Of a stretch of DNA of 32,450 nucleotides, positions 26,332 through 32,450 are shown piece after piece. Source of the DNA: Prochlorococcus sp. AG-355-I20 (GTDB lineage: Bacteria; Cyanobacteriota; Cyanobacteriia; PCC-6307; Cyanobiaceae); NCBI GenBank assembly GCA_003280895.1, contig QCDM01000015.1, forward strand, positions 1 to 32,450, written 5' to 3'. The first letter of the stretch is position 1. The number at the start of each line of letters is the position of its first letter. Made by a program: the position numbers and the translations under genes. Under the pieces are notes generated by a model, which made no database searches, was not told the DNA's origin, and was given only the letters and a program-made list of their open reading frames with translations.

Positions 26332-26417
26332 GATTAAATGAAAGACTACATATATATAGCATTGAATTTATACACAAATACTCTTCAATTTAAATTTTAT
26401 CTTTTAATTAATTAGTT

Positions 26418-26436
26418 CTTAACCCAACCTTAAACT
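26418..26436 (+). promoter_or_regulatory. Candidate Pho box (inner pstS-porin region)
   Basis: CTTAACCC, AAC, CTTAAACT: two close matches to the CTTAACCT repeat at exact 11-base period. It lies 87 bases from the pstS start but points away from pstS, toward the distant porin, so its target is unclear. Confidence 0.5.
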
Positions 26437-26551
26437 AAATATCAAAAAGGCATTTTTTCGTTTGGTTTTAAAAATATTTTAGTATAAATTTTAGTATTGA
26501 TTTTAACTTTTATTTAAAAATCTAAAAATAAATAGGCATTTTTTTTTATTT

Positions 26552-26581
26552 AATTTAAGGGAAGTTTAAGTTCTTTTTAAA
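26552..26581 (-). promoter_or_regulatory. Candidate Pho box driving pstS
   Basis: On the minus strand three 8-mers at 11-base period: TTTAAAAA, CTTAAACT, CTTAAATT. The orientation fits pstS, but the distance to its start is about 220 bases, implying a long leader. Confidence 0.5.
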
Positions 26582-26591
26582 TTTCGCTATT

Positions 26592-26621
26592 TGACTTTAT
26601 TTCTTACCCGATTCTTAACCT
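26592..26621 (+). promoter_or_regulatory. Candidate Pho box driving the porin gene
   Basis: TGACTTTA, CTTACCCG and CTTAACCT at 11-base period; the last unit is an exact match to the cyanobacterial Pho-box consensus. It lies about 50 bases before the porin start in the right orientation. Confidence 0.6.
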
Positions 26622-26673
26622 AAATACGTTCTTATTAAAGTGGATTTTTATCCATTTTTACGTGTTGAGGTTT

Positions 26674-27978
26674 ATGAAACTTTTTCAAAAATTAATTGCT
26701 GCTCCTGCCATCATTTCTTTGGCATCAGGTTTTGCAGTAAATGCATCTGAGATCAATACTTCTGATCTTGGTAAATTTTCAAATTCTAGTAATTTAGTAT
26801 CTTTAGGTGATTTCAAATCAGATACTTTATATCCAGGAGATTGGACTTACGATTCATTAAAGGATCTAACAAATAGTCCAATATTTAATGGTAACTCAGT
26901 AACTCGTTTAGAAGCTGCTGCTGAATTAAACAATTTAATTGCAGGTGGTGAAGGCTTAATGAACGGAGCTGCAATCAATAGACTAAGTGATGAGCTTGGT
27001 TCTGAGTTAGCAATTATTAAAGGAAGAGTTGATGGCCTTGAAGCGCGTGTTAATGGACTTGAAGCGGGAGCTTTCAGTGAGACGACATCAGCATCATTTG
27101 GTGTAGATGCAATTCTTGAAGCATCAGATGGTGGTGAAGAGGGAACTTCAGAAGCTGTAGGATTTTACTATGCTTGGGAGTTGAAAACAAAAACAAGTTT
27201 TACTGGTGATGACACATTAACCGTTGCTATGGAAGCTGGTAATGGGAATGGAACAACTGGAGGGGTTCTAGACTTCGGTGCTGGTACAGATGATGCGGTA
27301 GAAGTTAAGGACGTTAATTACAAATTCCCCATTGGTGACAACCTTACAGTGAAACTTGGTGATTCTCTAAAAATTAGTAAATCATTCAATCAAGCTTGTT
27401 CATATGGAGCGTTCACTGACGAGTTGAGCAACTGCGGAGACGGAAAAGCTCACAATGTAAGTGGAGATATTTCTGTTTCTGGAGAATACGACTTTGATAA
27501 TGGATTCACATTTTCCGGAGGAGTTTCAGGTAAGAAAGGTTCTAACGAGCTTCTTACAGATGATAACCCTGGTATCTACGCTTTAAACGCAGCTTATGAA
27601 GCAGATACTTATGGAGTATCACTTGCATATGCAAGCGATGTTGATAACTCATATTGGGGTGTAAATGGTACTTATAGTTTCGATGCACTTTCAGTTAGTG
27701 CTGGAATGGGATTTAAAAACCCAGATTCTGGAGCTGAAGAAACCTCATGGATGGCTGGTGTAACCTTGCCTGAAGTTGGTATTGGTGAAGTTAACCTCGG
27801 TATTGGTACTGATGGTTATTTTGAAGATAGTGAAACTGAACTACTAATTTACGAAGCAAGTTATGGTTTCGATTTAGCTGATAATATCGGCATGACTGTA
27901 GGTGCATTCATTCAAGAACAAGAGGCAGGAACAGATGACATAACAGGTGTAGCTTCTACTATTAGTTTTAGTTACTAA
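26674..27978 (+). CDS. phoE: OprB-type outer-membrane porin, phosphate-island
   Basis: A 434-residue porin: signal peptide (MKLFQKLIAAPAIISLASGF, cleavage near 24), a shortened SLH-like region (DWTYDSLKDLTNS, VTRLEAAAELNNLI) that anchors cyanobacterial porins to the cell wall, a short coiled coil (ELAIIKGRVDGLEARVNGLEAG), then glycine/aspartate-rich beta strands ending in a C-terminal aromatic-type strand (STISFSY). The barrel would admit anions such as phosphate. ATG 26674 is preceded by TTGAGG and gives a clean signal peptide; GTG 26662 is a weaker alternative. Prochlorococcus literature calls the pstS-adjacent porin phoE. Phosphate selectivity is inferred from location and the upstream Pho box. 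Confidence 0.85.
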   Translation: MKLFQKLIAAPAIISLASGFAVNASEINTSDLGKFSNSSNLVSLGDFKSDTLYPGDWTYDSLKDLTNSPIFNGNSVTRLEAAAELNNLIAGGEGLMNGAAINRLSDELGSELAIIKGRVDGLEARVNGLEAGAFSETTSASFGVDAILEASDGGEEGTSEAVGFYYAWELKTKTSFTGDDTLTVAMEAGNGNGTTGGVLDFGAGTDDAVEVKDVNYKFPIGDNLTVKLGDSLKISKSFNQACSYGAFTDELSNCGDGKAHNVSGDISVSGEYDFDNGFTFSGGVSGKKGSNELLTDDNPGIYALNAAYEADTYGVSLAYASDVDNSYWGVNGTYSFDALSVSAGMGFKNPDSGAEETSWMAGVTLPEVGIGEVNLGIGTDGYFEDSETELLIYEASYGFDLADNIGMTVGAFIQEQEAGTDDITGVASTISFSY

Positions 27979-28012
27979 GTTTATTCATTTAACTTAAAAT
28001 CTTTAAAACTCT

Positions 28013-28040
28013 AAAGACCTGCAATAAGCAGGTCTTTTTT
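28013..28040 (+). terminator. Rho-independent terminator of the porin gene
   Basis: A perfect 10-bp stem AAAGACCTGC / GCAGGTCTTT with loop AATAA, running into a T-run. It starts 35 bases after the porin stop, separating the porin from the phytase-like gene. Confidence 0.88.
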
Positions 28041-28065
28041 ATTTTTTACTCTTAATCTTGTTTAA

Positions 28066-28084
28066 ATTAACCTAACCTTAATAT
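28066..28084 (+). promoter_or_regulatory. Candidate Pho box upstream of the phytase-like gene
   Basis: ATTAACCT, AAC, CTTAATAT: two repeats at 11-base period, 61-80 bases before the CDS. Further CTTAA words at 28051 and 28099 flank it out of phase. Supports PhoB control. Confidence 0.5.
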
Positions 28085-28118
28085 TTTTATTTTTTATTCT
28101 TAACTTTTTAAAGGGACT

Positions 28119-28145
28119 ATGAAAAGGTGTTTTCTTATGCACTAA
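28119..28145 (+). CDS. Eight-codon leader ORF abutting the phytase-like gene
   Basis: ATG at 28119 reads MKRCFLMH and stops with TAA at 28143-28145, immediately before the main ATG at 28146 and in the same frame. AAAGGG just upstream is a better Shine-Dalgarno site than anything before the main start. Ribosomes could translate the leader and restart, or the leader may be chance. Confidence 0.3.
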   Translation: MKRCFLMH

Positions 28146-30428
28146 ATGAAAAAAACCCTAGCTGCTGCAAGTTTTTCAGCATTACTTGCAATCGTCGCCT
28201 CCTCTACAAGTAGCGGATTAGCAAATTGGAATACAAAATATTGGGCAAATGAAAAAAACTTCAACCGAATTTCTTCTTTTAATGTAAGTGACAATTTACC
28301 AGACGGATCAAAATCTACAACCAAAACTTCTTCAGAGGTTGTTACAGCTTCAGAAGATGGAAAGACTTTAATGTATACAGATAGCGATCTCGGAGTAGTT
28401 GGTTTAGTTGATATCTCAGACCCTGCAAAACCTAAAGCATTGGGAGTTGTTGAACTTGAGGCAGAACCAACTGGAATTGCAGCACTTGGAAACAATGCTT
28501 ATATAGGTTCGAATACATCTGAAAGTTATACAAATCCTTCAGGAGCATTAGTTCAATACAATTTAGAAACAAGAAAAGCAGTAAAAGAATGTGATTTAGG
28601 TGGGCAGCCTGATAGCGTTTTTGTTTCACCAGACGGAACATTTCTAGCTGTCGCTGTAGAAAATGAGAGGGACGAAGAATATAAAAATGGATTTATCCCT
28701 CAAATTGATGACAATGGCATTCAAATTAATCCTGCAGGTTATGTTTCTCTTGTGAAGTTAAACAAAAGAGGAAAAATACAATGTAACTCAATTAAAAAAG
28801 TAGATTTAACAGGCTTATCCGAAATAGCTCCTTTTGATCCCGAACCAGAATTCGTTGCTATTAATGATCTTGGTGAAACAGTTGTCTCTCTTCAAGAAAA
28901 CAACCATCTTGCAGTAATTGATAAAAATGGAAATGTAATATCACATTTCTCGGCAGGAGTTGTAAAACAAATGGCAGGAATGGATACAAAGAAAGATGGA
29001 GCACATAAATTTAAAAGCAAACTAAAGAATGTAAGAAGAGAACCCGATGGTCTTACTTGGATTGATAATGACCATTTTGCAACAGCAAATGAAGGCGATT
29101 ACAAGCATATTGATCCAAATCAGGCAAAAAGAGGTGGTTCAAGATCCTGGACTATTTTTAAAAAAGATGGAACAGTAGTTTATGAAGATGCAAATAGACT
29201 AGAAAGAGCAATTGCACAAATAGGTCATTTCCAAGATGGGAGAGCAGGTAAAAAGGGAGTAGAACCTGAGTCAGTTACATTCTCTAAAATTGATGGAACA
29301 CCATATTTATTCGTAGGAGCAGAAAGAGCAGGAATAGTAGCTGTTTATGATATAACAGAGCTAAACCAACCTTTGCTTACTCAATTACTTCCATCAGGCA
29401 TTGGACCAGAAGGATTTGTTGCTATTCCTGATAGAGGTCTAATCGCATCAGCGAATGAAAAAGACTACAACAAAAAAGAACCTGGTTTATCTTCTCATGT
29501 GACTATTTATCAACTACAAGATGCTCCTGCTTCATACCCACATTTAACAAATGAAAATGGCCTTGAATTTGTATCTTGGGGTGCGATAAGCGGAATGGTG
29601 GCTGGTGATGACGGTAAAATTTATGCTGTAAATGATGGGACATTTAAAACTCAGCCAAGAATTTACGTTATTGATCCTTCATCTTCCCCAGCACTATTAG
29701 AAAGAGCTATAGATATAAAGCTAGATGGTAAGACTGCATTATTTATGGATCAAGAGGGTATTACTACTGATGGTAATGGTGGATTCTACATTTCTACTGA
29801 AGGAATCAAGAAAAAGCTAGATGAACATCCTCCTGCTATATACCATGTAAGCTCAGATGGTGAAATTTTAGAGAAGATAACTCCACCACCTTCATATCTT
29901 AATTATGCTAAAAACCCTGGTTTTGAAGGCATAACAAGAAATGGGGATATTCTTTATATTGCTCAACAAAAACCTTGGGGTGATGATACTTTCAATACTA
30001 CTAAGATCCTTTCCTATAACTTAAAAACTAAACAGTGGGGTGCCGTAAATTATCAATTAGATAGGATCAAAAAAGGTGGAGTTGGTATTTCAGAATTGAC
30101 TTACCATGACGGGGCACTTTATGTAATCGAAAGAGATAGTTTCTATGGAAAGAAAGCAAAATTAAAAGCTATATATAAAATAGATTTAGATGATGTCATT
30201 TTCGAAGGTCTTCAGACTAGTGTTCCTCCAAGACTTTATCCCTTAGTTGAAAAAGAGTTAGTTACTGATCTAAAACCAGTAATGAAATCTACGGGTGGGT
30301 TTATCCTTGAAAAGGTTGAAGGTTTAGCAATAACAAACGGCGGGCAAGCATGGATTTCAACTGACAACGACGGGACTGGAAAGAAATCAACTGGTGAAAC
30401 TCTTTTCCTAAATATCGGGAAAATCTAG
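28146..30428 (+). CDS. Secreted phytase/esterase-like phosphatase with beta-propeller N-terminal part
   Basis: A 760-residue secreted protein. The signal peptide is about 1-26 (MKKTLAAASFSALLAIVASS). The N-terminal half is propeller-like, with repeats such as VVTASEDGKTLMYTDSDLGV and VFVSPDGTFLAVAVENE, related to choice-of-anchor-I proteins. The C-terminal half fits the esterase-like activity of phytase family: MVAGDDGKIYAVNDGTF, MDQEGITTDGNGGFYISTEG, NPGFEGITRNGDILYIAQQ and GISELTYHDGALYVIERD. The gene at this place in Prochlorococcus phosphate clusters has been annotated as an alkaline phosphatase (phoA/phoX names both appear). I see no classical PhoA Ser-nucleophile motif. Expected role: phosphate release from organic P outside the cytoplasm. 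A Pho box precedes and a terminator follows. Confidence 0.82.
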   Translation: MKKTLAAASFSALLAIVASSTSSGLANWNTKYWANEKNFNRISSFNVSDNLPDGSKSTTKTSSEVVTASEDGKTLMYTDSDLGVVGLVDISDPAKPKALGVVELEAEPTGIAALGNNAYIGSNTSESYTNPSGALVQYNLETRKAVKECDLGGQPDSVFVSPDGTFLAVAVENERDEEYKNGFIPQIDDNGIQINPAGYVSLVKLNKRGKIQCNSIKKVDLTGLSEIAPFDPEPEFVAINDLGETVVSLQENNHLAVIDKNGNVISHFSAGVVKQMAGMDTKKDGAHKFKSKLKNVRREPDGLTWIDNDHFATANEGDYKHIDPNQAKRGGSRSWTIFKKDGTVVYEDANRLERAIAQIGHFQDGRAGKKGVEPESVTFSKIDGTPYLFVGAERAGIVAVYDITELNQPLLTQLLPSGIGPEGFVAIPDRGLIASANEKDYNKKEPGLSSHVTIYQLQDAPASYPHLTNENGLEFVSWGAISGMVAGDDGKIYAVNDGTFKTQPRIYVIDPSSSPALLERAIDIKLDGKTALFMDQEGITTDGNGGFYISTEGIKKKLDEHPPAIYHVSSDGEILEKITPPPSYLNYAKNPGFEGITRNGDILYIAQQKPWGDDTFNTTKILSYNLKTKQWGAVNYQLDRIKKGGVGISELTYHDGALYVIERDSFYGKKAKLKAIYKIDLDDVIFEGLQTSVPPRLYPLVEKELVTDLKPVMKSTGGFILEKVEGLAITNGGQAWISTDNDGTGKKSTGETLFLNIGKI

Positions 30429-30445
30429 TTAAAACTACTAAATAA

Positions 30446-30474
30446 AAGTCACCTTTTCTAAGGTGGCTTTTTTT
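30446..30474 (+). terminator. Rho-independent terminator after the phytase-like gene
   Basis: Stem AAGTCACCTT / AAGGTGGCTT (10 pairs, one G-U) with loop TTCT, followed by a T-run, 17 bases after the stop codon. Confidence 0.88.
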
Positions 30475-30504
30475 GTAGGTCTTATAATTAAAAAAAGTTA
30501 AAAC

Positions 30505-30831
30505 ATGAAATACCTAATATTTATTATTTTATTCATCGCCCCAGTTAAAGCTGAAACAAAATATTATTGGCAAGGTGTCAGGCATTATTTAAATCGCCCC
30601 AAACTAATGATAGAAGCATGCAAAGATATGAAAGAAGAAAACGACATTGGAACATCTGCTTTCGAAAGTATGTACATGCCAACATTACCTGATAGGCTTT
30701 GGTTAGCTATTGGCAAAAGAGATTCTTATTGGGCAGATGACTCCAAAGAAGGAAGCATTCTTTTTACAAGAGAAGGGGTTTTGAATTTAAAAAAATTTAT
30801 TGCAGAAAAATCATGTCCTAATATTTTTTAA
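30505..30831 (+). CDS. Small secreted hypothetical protein of the phosphate island
   Basis: A 108-residue protein with signal peptide MKYLIFIILFIAPVKA (cleavage after 16). The mature domain starts ETKYYWQGVRHYLNRPKLM, with two cysteines (IEACKDM and EKSCPNIF) that bracket it and may form a disulfide. Not recognised. It lies between the phytase-like gene and phoR, convergent with phoR (seven bases), in the position where MED4-like genomes also carry a small hypothetical gene. A periplasmic part in phosphorus uptake is inference. Confidence 0.65.
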   Translation: MKYLIFIILFIAPVKAETKYYWQGVRHYLNRPKLMIEACKDMKEENDIGTSAFESMYMPTLPDRLWLAIGKRDSYWADDSKEGSILFTREGVLNLKKFIAEKSCPNIF

Positions 30832-30838
30832 ATTTTCC

Positions 30839-31999
30839 CTATAAATCTGTATTAAGACACGGAAAGATAGTTTCAATAATCGCTCCACCATCTTTATGAT
30901 TAAATGCCTTTATAAAACCTTTATTGTTATAAATTATTTGTTTTGTAATTGAAAGACCTAAACCACTTCCACTTTTCTTATATTTAGTCCTTGATGGATC
31001 TCCACGATAAAAACGAGAAAAAATGTCATTTGATTCATTTTCTTCTAATCCAATACCTTTGTCTCTAACTCTTATAACAACAGAGCTATCTCTCTTAAAA
31101 ATTTCAATTTGTATGCCCTCTTTTGTTGGGGAATAACGAATAGCATTATCTAAAATATTTATAAATGCTCTTTTTAAATTTTCAATATTCCCAGATATAT
31201 AATATTTTGTTGGAGAAAATAAATTTATTTTTATATCCTTTTTTTCTGCAAGCGGTTTTAGTGTTTGCCAAGATTCCATAATCAAATCTGAAATAGATAT
31301 TTTTTTGTTTTTATTAAAATCTTCGCTACTTTCTAGCTTAGAAAGCTCTAAAGTCTCTTCGGCCATTTTTCTTAATCTTTTTGACTCTTTCTTAAGTCTT
31401 TTAACAAGATACCTATCCTTTTTTGATACTACTGATTCAAGTCTTTCCCCAATTAAGATAAGTGATGTAAGAGGAGTTTTCAGTTCATGAGACACATCAT
31501 TAATTAATTGATTTTGTCGTTTTTTTATCGATTCAATTGATAATTTACTTTCCAATAATATTAAATAATTCTTTTTCCTTCCTCTAACAATATTTACCGA
31601 AATGGGTACTCCCGCAATTATGAAATCAAGGTTAAATGGGAAATCTTTTTTTCTTAAATATAGAATTTTATTACTAAGTACTTCAAGCTCATTAATATCA
31701 TTAATTGCTTTTCCAATTACATCTTTATATTTGATAACCCTAATAAGAGATAAAGCTTTCTGATTGATAAATTTTATTGTTAGATCAGATGATAAGATTA
31801 TCCATCCTTGCGATGAATAATCTAACCAAGACAACACTTCTTGAGGTTTAATTTTATCAAATGGGAAATCAATAGTTTTTTTATACTTATTTTTATCAAC
31901 TTCAAATTTTTTTTCTTTTGATTGAGAAAAATGCTTGACTTTTATTTTCCACTTCTGATGTAAAAAAAATAATACTTCTTGTAGTGTTTTCATTTTCAT
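30839..31999 (-). CDS. phoR: Phosphate-sensing histidine kinase PhoR (SphS)
   Basis: The 386-residue kinase has a PAS domain at about 50-150 (WLDYSSQGWIILSSDLTIKF), a HisKA dimer helix with phospho-acceptor His171 in NDVSHELKTPLTS, and an ATPase domain with N box (FINILDNAIRYSPT, 279-292), G1 DKGIGL (313-318) and G2 GSGLGLS (344-350). No hydrophobic span is evident at the N-terminus, so it looks soluble or peripherally bound. It overlaps phoB by four bases (ATGA), forming a two-component unit. Assigned to phosphate control by gene context and resemblance to SphS. Confidence 0.9.
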   Translation of the reverse strand: MKMKTLQEVLFFLHQKWKIKVKHFSQSKEKKFEVDKNKYKKTIDFPFDKIKPQEVLSWLDYSSQGWIILSSDLTIKFINQKALSLIRVIKYKDVIGKAINDINELEVLSNKILYLRKKDFPFNLDFIIAGVPISVNIVRGRKKNYLILLESKLSIESIKKRQNQLINDVSHELKTPLTSLILIGERLESVVSKKDRYLVKRLKKESKRLRKMAEETLELSKLESSEDFNKNKKISISDLIMESWQTLKPLAEKKDIKINLFSPTKYYISGNIENLKRAFINILDNAIRYSPTKEGIQIEIFKRDSSVVIRVRDKGIGLEENESNDIFSRFYRGDPSRTKYKKSGSGLGLSITKQIIYNNKGFIKAFNHKDGGAIIETIFPCLNTDL

Positions 32000-32450
32000 C
32001 CAAACTTATATCCAAAACCTCTTACAGTTTTAAGAAACTTTGGAGCTGAGGGATTTTCTTCTAATTTCTCTCTGAGCCACCTAACATGAACATCTACAGT
32101 TTTAGTATCACCAATAAAGTCAATTTCCCAAATTTTTTCAAGTATTAAATCTCTTGACCAAACCCTTTTTGGATTTTTCAGAAATAACTCTAATAATTTA
32201 AATTCTTTTGGAGATAATGTTATTTCTCTATCAAAAGAAGTTACCCTACATTCTTCCAAGAACATTTTTATATGATTAAACTCGAGAACAGTTTTTGAGT
32301 TTTCTATATATTTTTTATTACGTTTAGATCTTCTTATTAATGCTCTAGATCTAGCAATTAATTCATTTAAACCAAAAGGTTTTGTTAAATAATCATCTGC
32401 ACCAACCTCTAATCCAAGAACCCTGTCTGATTCATTATCCTTAGCACTCA
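31996..32450 (-). CDS. phoB: Phosphate response regulator PhoB (SphR), 5' part outside window
   Basis: The frame stays open from 31996 to the end of the window, so an internal ATG at 32265 is not the true start. Seen are the C-terminal part of the receiver domain (DRVLGLEVGADDYLTKPFGL with the conserved Lys) and the whole winged-helix DNA-binding domain (REITLSPKEFKLLELFLKN, DVHVRWLREKLEENPS, VRGFGYKFG). The phospho-acceptor Asp lies outside. OmpR/PhoB-type regulator, expected to bind the 11-bp-period repeats in front of pstS, the porin and other genes. Coupled to phoR by overlapping stop and start. Confidence 0.93.
   Translation of the reverse strand, partial: SAKDNESDRVLGLEVGADDYLTKPFGLNELIARSRALIRRSKRNKKYIENSKTVLEFNHIKMFLEECRVTSFDREITLSPKEFKLLELFLKNPKRVWSRDLILEKIWEIDFIGDTKTVDVHVRWLREKLEENPSAPKFLKTVRGFGYKFG

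Larger units (their letters stand above)
26332..26673. other. pstS-porin divergent intergenic region with Pho boxes
   Basis: About 340 bases without a gene between divergent pstS and porin starts. It holds three candidate Pho-box clusters: plus at 26418-26436, minus at 26552-26581, plus at 26592-26621. It also holds long A/T tracts and a small hairpin (TGGAT-TTTT-ATCCA at 26641-26654) before a T-run near the porin start. No ORF or RNA gene was recognised. Confidence 0.6.

Noticed and set aside
28142..28495. Minus-strand open frame over the start of the phytase-like gene
   Set aside because: Covers the signal peptide and first repeats of a clear secreted protein; composition is that of a reverse shadow.
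1..32450. tRNA, rRNA, CRISPR, IS or phage genes
   Set aside because: No T-loop-like tRNA context, repeat-spacer array, transposase, integrase or structural phage protein was found by reading both strands.
32265..32450. ATG at 32265 as the start of the response regulator
   Set aside because: The frame stays open upstream and encodes conserved receiver-domain sequence (GADDYLTKPF), so that ATG is internal.

Overview
This strongly AT-rich, gene-dense window reads as a chromosomal segment of a marine picocyanobacterium, most likely a high-light-adapted Prochlorococcus. The signs are petN, thf1 (psb29), sipA and a photosynthetic-type FtsH, very short intergenic gaps, frequent TTG starts, and a phosphate gene order resembling the cluster known from Prochlorococcus MED4. 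I see no tRNA, rRNA, CRISPR array, insertion sequence or phage gene.

Layout. (1) 1-4.9 kb is housekeeping and photosynthesis: the C-terminal half of an M16 peptidase, sipA, ftsH, clpP, thf1, a coupled pair petN plus a 46-residue membrane protein, and a DUF2103 gene. (2) 4.9-9.0 kb is a run of short hypothetical genes on both strands: small membrane proteins, a lipoprotein, helical proteins and a ribbon-helix-helix-like protein. (3) 9.0-11.2 kb holds a DUF2130 coiled-coil/putative nuclease, a free-standing IF-2 N-terminal-like domain and a tail-anchored hypothetical protein. (4) 11.2-17.0 kb is a tight four-gene DNA-repair operon: MBL-fold exonuclease, ATP-dependent DNA ligase, Lhr-type DEXH helicase and PdeM-type metallophosphoesterase. 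(5) 17.2-18.2 kb contains a secreted small protein, a structured intergenic segment that may encode an RNA, and three tiny minus-strand ORFs. (6) 18.2-32.45 kb is a phosphorus/arsenic island: pstB-pstA-pstC (minus), arsR (minus) divergent from gap1-arsJ-chrA, pstS (minus) divergent from an OprB-type porin, a secreted phytase/esterase-like protein, a small secreted protein, and phoR-phoB (minus; phoB runs off the window).

How they work together. Under phosphate starvation PhoR-PhoB should activate promoters carrying direct repeats with 11-bp period resembling CTTAACCT. I see such repeats upstream of pstS, the porin, the phytase-like gene and, less clearly, pstC. The porin would pass phosphate across the outer membrane, the phytase-like protein would release phosphate from organic P, and PstS-PstCAB would import it. 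High-affinity phosphate uptake also brings in arsenate. The ArsR-controlled gap1-arsJ pair is the known route that makes 1-arseno-3-phosphoglycerate and exports it. The gap1 promoter is overlapped by two ATCAA-N6-TTGAT operator boxes.

Most worth a second look: the complete Lhr/ligase/exonuclease/phosphoesterase operon in a streamlined genome with DUF2130 and IF2_N genes nearby; the ArsR double operator and arsenate-export operon ending in chrA; the Pho-box layout between pstS and the porin; an 8-codon leader ORF abutting the phytase-like gene; the petN-coupled 46-residue protein; and the structured segment near 17.56-17.65 kb.
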